Assembly: GCA_032622095.1 (NCBI GenBank)
Contig: CP136063.1
Span: 63,687,897 to 63,751,896 of the forward strand
Direction of reading: 5' to 3'
Origin: Siphonodentalium dalli
Taxonomy: Eukaryota; Mollusca; Scaphopoda; Gadilida; Siphonodentaliidae
Length of the DNA stretch: 64,000 bases
The position numbers were made by a program, and so were the translations under genes. The notes below the pieces were generated by a model. That model searched no databases. It worked only from the letters and a program-made list of their open reading frames with translations, and was not told the origin of the DNA. Of this stretch, positions 45,336-56,422 are shown in pieces. Numbering within the stretch: position 1 is the first letter of the stretch; every line of letters begins with the position of its first letter.

Positions 45336-47414
45336 CAAACAAAAATTATAATTGATCTTTAAGGTCTTTAAGAAAAAGATGAATAACCCTCCCACGGTTG
45401 CAATCCCACCTTCTACACACCCCCTGCTCCCATACCCTCACATCCTCTTCCCTACCCTTCTCCGTCCTACCCCTACCACAAATTCTTGTCAAAATTATAC
45501 TTTCTTCTTGCTTTGAGAACAATACCCACAATTAATTACCTGACCAAATGATATGTCAGATTTGTTATCTAATCCGACAATTGAATAAAAAAAAGGTTCA
45601 ACAGAGCATGGATACTATTGTTTTTCTAAGGGTGCTCTGTTAGCGCCTCCACCACTAAACCAAGTGAATTTATTTAACTAGAACAATGCATGGGGGTCTC
45701 ATCTGCCCCGTGAGAACTGGTTCGCATTCAGTTTTGGACACAGTGCCCATCCACCAATGTCACAGTTGTTTTAGCTGAAAACTGTGTACTTATTGTCATA
45801 TGTTCAAGACCACGACCACTCAATGAAAACTTGTCCGACTAATTACATTTATTACACACCAACCGTGTATTTATTGTCGATTCTACGGCCAGTTTCCTAT
45901 AACTCCTCACACTCAGACCACCGATCATGGTCATATTTCACGTCTAAGTCACAAGAGATGACTTTTGAAATGAGTTTAAAATGCTACAGTGCCCCTCTGA
46001 TCTTAAGTTATCATTTTTGTTCGCATCTGATCAAATGCCCCAGTTCCGATCCGATGCCTTGCCATTTAACTGCAGATTTTGCAGCAGTAAACACATTCTT
46101 CGCAGGCATTTTGACACATTTCCAATTGCTAGTTGTGGTACAGTACCAGTAACTCAGTAACTTGGTCGTGTCACTTGGTGTATGCCAAATCGAACCATTC
46201 TATATTTGACCTTTCCATGTTTGGCTGGGCTATAAGAAAACAATTTCCTCGGTTTGGTGAGCAGAAAATGCGTGATCCAAAGCCCCATCTGAATATTTGC
46301 TCTCATGTTGGCAATAGGAGCTCCTGAAATGCTCTGAAAAATAAAACAATACAGGGAATTGGTATATGGTATATGTCATTTTAACAAGTTAAAAATATTT
46401 TAACATTACCCACAGGAACGTGCAAATAGCTAAAATGTAAAACTACATACCATGAAATATGCTTAATACACTCAAGAAAACCCAAGCTGTTATCCCTTAC
46501 TGATCTTCGCATGCTTGTTGGTCCCATGCATGAAAACTTCTACAAGTATTCGAGTGAAACATACTTAACATACACACGGGGATCAATGTGACCACATCCC
46601 TGTCTATATAACTCCGATCATGGTATCTTTGGGCCAATGTTCTAACCACACGCGCCATAATAATGGTTATATTATGGACACAAAGAGGCTTGAGATCACA
46701 CTACCAAAACATGTGCCAAACATATACATAAATTCAGCATACAATAGCTATAGAAAATGTACGAACAATAAAGGCATAAAGTGTCATAAAGTATCCGCTT
46801 AGAAACAAATGTGTCGACAATTGATCGGAATATATATATTTATTACTCATTGGCTCATTTTGAAACATTCCGCATGATTCAAAGGCGGTCAACTGAATTT
46901 GGGGGGGGGGGGGGGGTGGTGTTTACGTTGTCCTGTGGGCACATATCTTAATTTCATTTTGCTCACAGTTGTCATTGCACCTCATTCCGTGTACCGGTAT
47001 ATAGTTTGTAATTAAGTTTGCTTTAACTCTATTTTGGGCTGACTTGTGCAATTTGGGTTATTCATATAAATGCTTCATATACAAATAGGCATCTAAGCAT
47101 ATACGAGCCAATTAACATTTCACTCGATGCTATTTTAATAAAATTAAATAGATGATCTCACATGAGTTTCTATTTTATACGGAATTTATCAACCGAGATG
47201 AATTGTTTTGATTTGAGATGAAATTTACTGAGGCTCAAATAGAATTTAATGTGACATATATATCCAAGAGGGTCCCAAGGATGCAACGAAAGCAAGTGGC
47301 TCACAACTGTACTTTTCAAGTGATACAGCTCTGATCAAAATGAGCTGCATATTGTCAACATTAGGAAAGCAGCCGCCCGATTGACATGATAGAATAGGTT
47401 ATTAATTTAAAGCC
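45336..47414. other. Gene-free stretch
   Basis: Open frames at 45784-46152 (plus) and scattered short frames have no domain or splice support. A G run of about 15 lies near 46902. No other supported feature. Confidence 0.4.
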
Positions 47415-47619
47415 TTAACACTTTCATAATGGGAACTGCGTTGGTGCCGCATTAAAGATACCATAGGGAGCCTCGCATATATATAAGAGAATGCACTGGC
47501 TTACACGGTCAAGGTAAATATTTTTAGGCCAATTAATGTATTCTCTTATATATGCAAGGCTCCTATTGGCACAGTGTTTCTCACAAAATGTCTGGCAGCT
47601 CCAGTCTTGGAAGAGTTAA
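47415..47619. mobile_element. piggyBac-like MITE, diverged copy
   Basis: TTAACACTTTCA start and GGAAGAGTTAA end enclosing an inverted core (CCTCGCATATATATAAGAGAATGCA and complement). Confidence 0.5.
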
Positions 47620-47625
47620 TGGCAA

Positions 47626-48095
47626 GTAATTATACCCCCCCCCCGCAACGAGTTGTGGGGTGGTATACTGGAATCAGCTTGCTAGTCCGTTTGTCGTTCC
47701 GTCCGTCCGTTGACTTTTTTTGGTGGAGTTCCCCCCCCCCCCCTTTTTTCAACATAAAATTTTTTATCTAAAAATGCAGGAATAAAAGCTCGGACAACAT
47801 ATACATGTTGCGAAATTTTCTAAAACTTGGCACAGATATTTAGTACCTTGGGAACCTATGACAACTATCTGATTTTTTTTGGTGTAAGTTTTCAACTTAC
47901 AAAATCTTCTCAAAATGCATAATTTTGTCCGAGTTTTATTCCTACATTTTCTGGTCAATTGTTTTGAAACTTGGCACAGATAATTAGTACATGGGAACCT
48001 GTGCACCTTCGATTATGAGGTCTGTTCGAATTTTTTAAATGTTGAATACGGGGGGGGGGGGTATTATACCTCAGTCCCATCTGGGACAGGCCCAT
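47626..48095 (+). mobile_element. Tandem-core element, family IV
   Basis: Begins TTATACCCCCCC, GCAACGAGTTG, then a G-rich complement, forming a hairpin; a CCGT microsatellite (GTCCGTCCGTCCG) follows; units carry TTTGTCCGAGTTTTATTCCTA, AACTTGGCACAGAT and GGGAACCTG. Right part ends in a G run and TACCTCAGTCCCATCTGGGAC. Second copy at 53626-54150. Confidence 0.65.
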
Positions 48096-48183
48096 CTCTA
48101 GTTGTAATAGTAATGCATTACTTTGCAAAGTACTGGACCCATCCCTGATTAAAGGTGCACATAGGGTTTGGATCATTTTATTG

Positions 48184-48270
48184 CATTATCAGTTACATTA
48201 TCAGTTACATTTATAATCAGTTACATTATCAGTTACATTTATAATCAGTTACATTATCAGTTACATTATC
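48184..48270 (+). repeat. Short tandem repeat CAGTTACATTAT
   Basis: Words ATCAGTTACATT and TATAATCAGTTACAT alternate about six times. Confidence 0.75.
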
Positions 48271-48774
48271 ACGGTAGAGAACAGTTCAATAAGTACATCA
48301 TTATCTGGGCTTTATTTAGCTAAAAATAGAAAAATTAGTAAACTGCAGACAAAAGTTGTTCCTCTTTAGGATCATTAAAATGACTGATTTTCCTTACTAT
48401 TTGCACAAGATGCCATAATTAAATTAATTCTATGGACATTGGTGGTTGTTGATTGAAATGGGGAAAATGGTTGTGTTTACTTCAAAAACACAGAGAAAAT
48501 TAGATTAATATGTCCTGTTTTATTATCTTTTTACAATAATGGACTTTGAATGCCCTTTTCAATGATCTCTTTCTACTCATATCTTCAGGGACACCGGCGA
48601 AGGGGGGGGGGGCATGCAGGGGCACCTGATTGGTTTGCCCCCTTGCCATTTGGTGGTTCCAGCGTCCCTGCATATCATCAATGTTTTAAGGGGATAAAAT
48701 GAAATCATTTTCTGAAGATTATTAGCAATTATGAAGGCCATGGTCACTTAAGTGTTACTAAAAGAGGGATCAGG

Positions 48775-49231
48775 GCTAAAAATATTCTGCTGGCCATTTG
48801 CAGATTGAGGTTCCCTGAGGGTGAATTTAGTGATGCTACCCTGCACGGTGGGCTAGCATAACTAAATTCACTGTCTCGGGACCTCATTCTGCAGGGTCTC
48901 GTGTGGTATGGGAGAACTAGACTCAGATTTAAGATCCCAAATGGTGAAGACTGTGATGTGCACCCATTTGACACCTCGATTATGCAATGTGTCATCTGTC
49001 AATTTGGCGATATAGAGAAACTAACCTAAAAAAGCTAATTAATCTTTCTAAAATAATTTCTAAAAAACTTGTTCATTAGATAGTAAAGATAATTTTCATA
49101 GAAGATGAGGCCTGAGCAGAATGAGGTCCCAAGAAGGTTAATTTAGTGATACAAGCCCACCGTGCAGGGTAGCCTCACTAAATTTACCCCTCTGGGGACC
49201 TCATTCTGCAAATGGCCAGCACCTATTTTCA
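48775..49231. mobile_element. Nested inverted-repeat element
   Basis: The ends carry TGGCCATTTGCAGA and its complement; inside each arm the block GTGAATTTAGTGATGCTACC and CTGCACGGTGGGCT is also inverted against itself, so each terminus is a palindrome. A fragment (GAGGGTGAATTTAGTGATGG) recurs at 51543. Confidence 0.7.
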
Positions 49232-49393
49232 GGTCTGATTGAGAACATTGCACCCCACTCCCACTAATCTAATTGTGTAGGGATTATATGATAATCAGAG
49301 CTGAGATGTTCACATGCTGGCAGAATATCACAGATGGTAGGGTGTCTGCTGCATTTTGTCTTCAGGTCTAAATGTTATCTGTAGCTTGCAGTT

Positions 49394-49794
49394 TAAGAGG
49401 GAGGTAAAGTGGCAACATTTGAATGGGGAATTCAGTGTTAATTTTTGAGAAAAGATTGATCAAACATTACAAGGTGCAGGTGACATATCATACCTTTTTG
49501 GAAAGTTTGAAGACTTATATAGTGACGAAGCGAAGTGGAATTTAAATTTTCATCCCAGGTTGGATATTATTAAAAAGGAGGTCACCATTGCTAATCTCTG
49601 TTTATAATATTTCCATCAAATGTCACAAAAACAAAACATAAAATGAAAAATCAGCTTGGCGTTGTCAATAGATATATGCTCAAACATTCCAACAAGACGT
49701 GAAGTGTTATTCTACGGTTTGTAAATATGAGTAATCTTGTCTTGAAAATTAACACTGTATTCCCCATTTAAATGTTGCCACTTTACCTCCCTTA
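49394..49794. mobile_element. MITE with about 50-bp TIRs
   Basis: GGGAGGTAAAGTGGCAAC and a further GAATGGGGAAT(T)CAGTGTTAAT are inverted at the right end. 401 bp, no coding capacity. A diverged relative may occupy 49956-50290. Confidence 0.75.
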
Positions 49795-49955
49795 CGGTGT
49801 TCACACCTATTCACAGCTGATTTTTATCTTGCATATCTACTAGATTCTTTTCTATAATCTAACATGATTGAGCCAAAGAAGTTTCGTATGGAAAAGAATA
49901 TTGAAGATATAAAAATATTTTTCATATATTTTCGAGGATTTAGAGTCATAAAATT

Positions 49956-50290
49956 AAGGGGGAGGTCGAGTGACCAGTTTTGAATGGGGATTTCAATGCA
50001 AACCTCCACAGCAAAAGTTATATCTGAAACAGTTGTCTGGGAAATAAAGTAACCATATCAATAAACAGATATAGCATTTACCTGGCGGCTGGGCTAAGTA
50101 AATTTAAATTTTTTGCTTTAAATTCATTTTTGATAATTATTTTCTTCAGGTTACAACTCTTGACCTACTTTTGAAAAATAAAAAAAAGTTGTAAAATAAA
50201 AACAAAATACACAAAGTCCCTCCAAGAATTATTTGCAGCTCTGTAACTTTTGCTGCGGATATTTGCATGGAAATGACCTCATTAAAGGCC
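49956..50290. mobile_element. Probable diverged MITE
   Basis: GGGGATTTCAATGCAAACCTC and GCAAAAGTTA on the left are approximately complemented by AACTTTTGCTGC and GCATGGAAATGACCTC on the right. Confidence 0.45.
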
Positions 50291-50578
50291 TAATTTATGT
50301 GTCAACTGTCATTTTTTTTCCAGCTGTACAATACTGGTGTAAGATGATGTTGTAAAAATGTTGTAACTACAGTTTAGAAGGATCAGAGGACCCTGAGCTT
50401 TTCCTTCACTTTTTCAACGTGTGTCATATTTTGTGGCAATGGATTGTCAAATTTCATAGTAAATATTGGGGTCCCCTGTTCCTTAATGCATTTTAATGAT
50501 GTTTCCAATTTTATTCCCAAAACTTCATTTTCATTTTGTTCATCTGGTGTATCCTGAAACAAATCTGAAAGTTTAAAA

Positions 50579-50927
50579 TTAAAGATGGTCTATCCCCTGG
50601 ACCCTTCTTATAACAAGTTTTAGGGTATAAAAATGATATATCTGGGTATAAAATAATATATCTGAATCGAAGACCCTGTCTGGAAATGCTTCTATCAATT
50701 AATATTGGAGCATATCAAGCAGGAGAAATACATATATATCTTGTTTGCACTTCCCATCAAGGCAAAAGTTTAGATATTTTGCTCTACAACTTCAGGAATA
50801 AACCACTGTATTGTGCCTTTATAGACAAATATTATACCCAATCTTCAGTTTGTCAGTGTTTTATTCACAGCAAAAAAATTATTTGTAGTTTTGTAATTAT
50901 TGCCCAGAAGAGATAGACCATCTTTAA
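50579..50927. mobile_element. TIR element TTAAAGATGG, copy 1
   Basis: Ends TTAAAGATGGTCTATC and its complement. The left arm continues with ATAATATATCTGAATCGAAGAC and a TCTATCAATTAATATTG block shared with 59479-60004. 349 bp. Confidence 0.7.
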
Positions 50928-51589
50928 TCATATTTTGAGAACAACACACTTTATAGACACTTATGGTAGGACTCGCGATGCCCAATTCACACCAAAGTGA
51001 TGATTCACCTACTGTGTTCTTCATTGTAGAATGTACAATGTGTTCACTCAAATATACGCTATTGAAATCCAATCTTCCATGAAAATTCTCTGCTTGTATC
51101 TATTACTTTATTTGTGTACAATCTTAAATGAGAACGAGGCTGTGACTAGGAACATTACTAGGATGTATTCTAAAAGCAAGGCATCTGTTTGACAGTGCAT
51201 TTATTTTGAGATATAGCTGTTGTTTTTCTCTTACCTGGTTTAATCTTTATTACCATCAGGTAGGCATAATTATAAACATGAGTTTCCAAATATACACATC
51301 ATTGTTATTTGGGGAGATTTTTATTGGAGCAGATGTCAAGACTTGAAATAATTTAGGAGTTCTTCTTTTTACAAGCCGCCGTTATGAGAGGCTCAACATT
51401 CTCAGTCTGTCAATTCATTCCATCTGATGATGATTGAAAACAAATTCACATGCTGTGTACATGGTCATAGTTCAGAAAAATTAATTTCATTCATATCTAT
51501 CTGTATCTATCTCAAAAAAATGTTTTCACTGATGAATTGACCAGAGGGTGAATTTAGTGATGGTAGCCAACTATATTGTTCAAATGAAT
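50928..51589. other. Gene-free stretch
   Basis: No supported gene; only the MITE fragment at 51543. Confidence 0.4.
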
Positions 51590-52450
51590 TATGGACAATT
51601 TTTAGTTCAACTTTGTAAGTATCGTATCGTATCTTTGGTCTGATCTTTATGAAATTTATGTCATGAATGTTGACATTGACATATAGATAGGAACGAGTCA
51701 TTTTGGGGTCATTTGGCCAAAAAAACATGGCCACTGGTGGCCATCTTGGATTTCAAATTTGAATCCATTGGTGCGGGCTACAGGCTGTACTTTTTGTGAG
51801 ATCATCATAAAATTTGTCATGAAATCATCAAAACTATAATGTAACATCCCAGTACAATCTTAGTGAGAGAGAACAAAGAAACCACATAAATCATTAAAAC
51901 TATAATGTAACATCCCAGTACAATCTTAGTGAGAGAGAACAAAGAAACCACGGAAATCATTAAAACTATAATGTACGTAACATCCCAGTACAATCTTGCA
52001 TCACTAAATCCTTTGACACATTCTACAGACCACATCTCTGATCAGATCATCACCAAACTTCATATGGATCATCGGGGCGCCCTCTAGATGGGGACGACTC
52101 ATTTTGGGGCCATCTTGGATTTTAATCTTTTCTTCACTAAATACTTTCAAATTTGCATCCATTGGCGGCTACATTTCCTTTCGCGCGGCGCTACAGGTCG
52201 TACCTTTGGTCTGATCATTATAAAATTTGTCATGAATGTTGACGTTTACATGTAGATGGGAACGAGTCATTTGGCACAACCTACAGACCACATACCTGAT
52301 CCGATCATTATGAAACTTGTCATGAATGTTGATATTGACATGTAGATGGGAACGAGTCATTTTGGGGGTAATTCAGCCAAAACACATGGGCGCTGGTGGT
52401 CATCTTGGATTTCAAAATTGAATCCGTTGATGCAGGCTACAGGTTCTACT
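51590..52450 (+). mobile_element. Tandem-core element, family III, diverged and interrupted
   Basis: Starts TTTAGTTCAACTTTGTAAG; units with GGGAACGAGTCATTTTGGGG, ATGGCC and AGGTCGTACC; interrupted by the triplication at 51830-52000. No right terminus found. Confidence 0.6.
51830..52000 (+). repeat. About 66-bp triplication
   Basis: Three near-perfect copies of AAACTATAATGTAACATCC, CAGTACAATCTTAGTGAGAG and AACAAAGAAACCAC (third partial, with a 4-base insertion). Confidence 0.8.
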
Positions 52451-52482
52451 TCCACCACACTGAAAATGTGTGGATATTCTGT

Positions 52483-52690
52483 TTATTATATACTTTAGTT
52501 ACTTGCCTATGGCCCCCAATGAATGTCAATACATCAGAAATTTCAAGCTGACAAATTACGCCCAAAAAAATAGTCCCATATTTAAAACACTCCAAAAGTA
52601 TAGATTTTGTATGTATTATATACTTTCGTTACTTGCCGATGGCCCCCAATGAATGTCAGTACATCATCAATTTCATGTTGACACATTACG
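52483..52690 (+). repeat. 130-bp direct duplication
   Basis: TATTATATACTTT, GTTACTTGCC, ATGGCCCCCAATGAATGTCA and CATTACGTCC-like blocks occur twice with an offset of about 130. Confidence 0.7.
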
Positions 52691-52783
52691 TCCAAAAACA
52701 AAACACATAATAATGAAGCAAAGTAGATATAAAAAGAGAATCAGAAAAAAGACATCAATCATAATGGGACTGGTAATAATACC

Positions 52784-52805
52784 AGTGAGATATCGATATC
52801 TCACT
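52784..52805. other. 22-bp perfect palindrome
   Basis: AGTGAGATATC followed by its exact complement, and then a second TCACT/AGTG GATATC set to 52832. Could form a cruciform; function unknown. Confidence 0.75.
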
Positions 52806-53625
52806 AGTGGGATATCACTTATATCTCACTGCTAAAACCTTATAATTCATGGGCAAGTATATAATAAACAAGGGTATCATGATATCTCAGACCGTATTTA
52901 CTCACATGATGCCTCAACTCTTTGAATAACTACTCGTGTCTAAGATACAGATTCACTCCCGCTTAAACCATTGAACCACCAATACCTCTGTTCGTCTACC
53001 CAGTGTCCTTACTGGCAGTACACGTTATTGAAACATAAAAGTATAAAACTTCTCGATTCTTCATTGTTCCCTTACACGGCCATCTTACCACTGGACAGCG
53101 GGACACATAATTGTGTTTATCCCTTATATTACTGAATGGGTGATTCACCCATTCAGTTCGAAAAGTATACACGGGAATGATATATTCATTTGCAGGGATG
53201 TTAAAATCATCCAAGCAAATTACAGCCAAAGAAACCAACAAAGAACCTTATTTCTCCTATTGAATTCATTGTAGATGGCGCCAAAATCTGGATCAGATAA
53301 CATATTAAAGGCCCACTTAATTTTTTCGAACCCCAGATCACAAATATAAAATATATGTCATATTATATACCATCTGAAACAGGAAGCTCAAAAACATTGT
53401 ATCATAAACTTATTTGGTGTAATAAACTGTGAACATGTTTTTGTTGAGTTACTGAACTGTTTTGTGCTTAAGTTTTATCTGTAGTGCAAAAGTTAATTAT
53501 TTTCAATGGCGGGGGAATAACTAAATCTTAAAGATAGAGATATTACCCTTCCATTGAAAGTCCATTTTTATTGTTTGAATTCTGTTGCATTCTATGAGCC
53601 ATAAGGGGGGGGGTCTTTCTATGAT

Positions 53626-54150
53626 TATACCCCCCGCAACGAAGTTAGGGGGGGTATACTGGAGTCAGCTTGTCCGTCCGTCCGTCCATCGTCCGTCGGC
53701 GTCGTCCGTCCATGGACACAAATTTGTCCGGAGTTTTTCTCAGTCGTTTTATGATCAATTTCCGTGAAACTTGGCACAGACATCAACCACCATGGGAACC
53801 TGTGCACCTGCGATTATGACGTCTGTTGGACTTTTTTTAGTGGAGTTATCCCCCCTTTTTCGACTTAGAAAATTTTCACAACATGTATACTTTTGTCCGA
53901 GCTTTTATTCCTACATTTTTCAGTCAATTTTTTAAAAACGTGGCACAGATATTTAGTACCATGGGAACTTGTGCACTTGCGATTATGACGTCTGTCCGAC
54001 ATTTTTTGGTGGAGTTATCCCCCTTTTTTTATTTAGAAACTTTTTTTGCAACATTCATAATTTTGTCCGAGCTTTTATTCCTACATTTTTCGGTCAATGT
54101 TTTTTAATCTTGGCACTGATATTTAGTACCATGGGAACCTGTGCACCTGC
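53626..54150 (+). mobile_element. Tandem-core element, family IV, copy 2
   Basis: Hairpin ATACCCCCC ... GGGGGGGTAT around GCAACGAAG, microsatellite GTCCGTCCGTCCG, then three units of about 170 bp (TTGTCCGAGCTTTTATTCC, CTTGGCACAGATATTTAG, ACCATGGGAAC). Right terminus not seen. Confidence 0.65.
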
Positions 54151-54200
54151 GATCACTCTGCAAATATCACTGTGCAAATCTGTTGCAAATTATTTAAGAG

Positions 54201-54344
54201 ATGGATGTTGATTTGCTTCTATTCCATGGAGTATGGATGCAAGTTGGTCTGACATTTTATATGGGACACGAAAGCATTCCACATATAAAAATGTCAGAAC
54301 AACTTGCATCCATACTCCATGGAATACAAGCAAATCAACATCCA
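54201..54344. mobile_element. Fold-back palindrome abutting the next MITE
   Basis: Arms of about 64 bp (ATGGATGTTGATTTGCTT, CATGGAGTATGGATGC, TGACATTTT) are inverted with only a few mismatches around an 18-base loop. It ends directly at the TTAA of the element that follows. Confidence 0.8.
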
Positions 54345-54569
54345 TTAACCCTTTCAGTGCCAAGTCCGATTTTTGTATCAACCCATATTTCCTTGATCAT
54401 TTTTCAAATTTATTGATTATAATAATGTGATACATTGATGGAAAGAGCTCTTAGCTAAGAGATCTTTCCATCAATGTATCACATTATTATAATAAATTTC
54501 AATAAATTTGAAAAATGATAAAGGAAATATGGGTTGATACAAAAATCAGACTTGCACTGAAAGGGTTAA
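54345..54569. mobile_element. Fold-back MITE, piggyBac-like (TTAA)
   Basis: TTAACCCTTTCAGTGC start, CACTGAAAGGGTTAA end; the arms continue through TTTTTGTATCAACCCATAT and GATACATTGATGGAAAG to an AGCTCTTAGCTAAGAG centre, so the entire 225 bp is one hairpin. The TTAA ends and CCCTTT tips point to piggyBac mobilisation. Confidence 0.75.
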
Positions 54570-54739
54570 GGAATATGGAATCTCGATTTTCAAATGTGTC
54601 AAAAGTGATTGAAAAGAGTCAGCCCAGTTATAGGGCCATGGCCACAAGTGTGTATCATATTGTTGTAAAGAGATCACTTCAGTTTGAATGATGCTTTAGG
54701 TTGATCCTTTTGTCTTAGTTTTAACCTTTACTTTTGCAG

Positions 54740-54935
54740 GAGTGTAAATATTTCCTGTTAAGCAGATTTTGAGAGATAAAGATAAATAATGGAGCAAAGT
54801 GATGAGAAATCTAAAGCATTAAAAGCTGCGAGGGAGCTTGATGAATGGCGGTCTATTATAAGGGACAGAGGATATCCCAGGCTGTATCTTTATGATGTTA
54901 TGGCAGGCCGATACACTAGTACCCAGGCACCCAAG
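54740..54935 (+). CDS. Exon 1 of unrecognised Ser/Gln-repeat gene
   Basis: After an acceptor tract TTACTTTTGCAG (ending 54739) comes 49 bases of leader and an ATG at 54789; an in-frame TAA six bases upstream fixes this start. The 49 codons read MEQSDEKSKALKAARELDEW, then a Tyr/Arg-rich segment (DRGYPRLYLYDVMAGRY) and STQAPK, ending in phase 0 at a consensus donor AAG|GTAAGG (54936). The first half looks helical and charged. No known family is recognised. The donor and the last 66 bases are copied many times in the following intron. The leader acceptor suggests at least one earlier non-coding exon. Confidence 0.55.
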
Positions 54936-56340
54936 GTAAGGGATATCACAGGCTGTACCTTTATGATGTTATGGTAGGCCAATATACTAGTTCCCAGGCA
55001 CCCAAGGTAAAGGATATCCCGGGCTGTATCTTTATGATGTTATGGCAGGCCTATGCACTGGTACCCAGGCACCAAAGGTAAGGGTTATCCTAGGCTGTAT
55101 CTTTATGATGTTATGGTGGCCGATACATTAGTACCCAGGCACCAAAGGTAAGGGATATCCCAGGCTGTATCTTTATGATGTTATGGTGGCCGATACACTA
55201 GTTCCCAGACACCCAAGGTAAGGAATATCACAGACTCTATTTGATGTAATGGCAGGCTGATATACCACAGGCTGATATACCACGTCTGCAGCGAATCATA
55301 GAATACAACTGGATGCTCATACTTAGCACAATATATCCAGAGGGCATGAACAGCTAGGTCTGACACTTTATGTGGTGAACAATTTTAATCTCTGATATAC
55401 TAGTGTGACTAGTTCCCAGGCACCGCTAGGTAAGGGATAGCACAGACCCTGTATGATGTAATGGCAGGCTGATATTCCAGAGTGCGACTAGTTTACAGGC
55501 ACCCGACGTAAGGGATATAACAGACTGCATCTATATGATGTAATGGCAGGCCGATATATCAGTGCGACTAGTTCCCAGGCACCCAAGTTAAGGGACATCC
55601 TAGACTGCATATATACAATGTAATAGCAGGCCGATATACCAATGCAACTATTTCCCAGGCACCCGAGGTGATGATATTCAAGACTACATGTACCTCTACA
55701 ATGTACATGTAATGACAGGCTGATATACATGTACCAGTGGAACTAGCTCCCAGGCACCCAAGATAAGAAATATTCCAGGCTCTATATTATATATTGACAT
55801 GCCGATATACCAATGCGACTACAAATGTAGTGCCCAGGCACCCTGAGGTAAAGGGATATCCCAGGCTATATAAAGTGTAATGGCAGGTCAATATCCCATT
55901 GTGACTAGTTCCCAGGCACCCTGAGGTAAAGGGATATCCCAGGCTATATAAGGTGTAATGGCAGGTCAATATCCCATTGTGACTAGTTCCCAGGCACCCT
56001 GAGGTAAAGGGATATCCCAGGCTCTATAAGATGTAATGGCAGGTCGATATCCCATTGTGACTAGTTCCCAGGCACCCTGAGGTAAAGGGATATCCCAGGC
56101 TATATAAGGTGTAATGGCAGGTCAATATCCCATTGTGACTAGTTCCCAGGCACCCCGAGGTAAAGGGATATCCCAGGCTCTATAAGATGTAATGTTAGGT
56201 CGATATCCCATTGTGACTAGTTCCCAGGCACCCTGAGGTAAAGGGATATCCCAGGCTCTATGAGATGTAACGGCAGGTCGATATCCCATTGTGACTAGTT
56301 CCCAGGCACCCGAGGTAAGTGTTATGCTAGAATATATTTC
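54870..56340 (+). repeat. Minisatellite made of an exon end plus splice donor
   Basis: The unit repeats the last 66 bases of exon 1 (from GGATATCCCAGG to CAGGCACCCAAG) joined to GTAAG. The first units have a period of 71 then 70 bp (donors at 54936, 55007, 55078, 55148, 55218). After a diverged stretch the later units have an exact 78-bp period (donors at 55848, 55926, 56004, 56082, 56160, 56238) and end at 56315 with the strongest donor, GTAAGT. About 18 units in total. Most keep a GTAA donor. Confidence 0.85.
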
Positions 56341-56422
56341 TTTGTAATATGCTAGCATCAGTTATGCCAGTCTGTCTCTTGTCAGCAATCATTCCAACAC
56401 AGTTTTCTTTGTTATTTTTCAG

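Noticed and set aside
45784-46152. 122-codon plus frame, and a minus-strand KWQGIGSELG segment reminiscent of a death domain
   Set aside because: The minus-strand match is only about ten residues and ends in stops; the plus frame has no recognisable feature.
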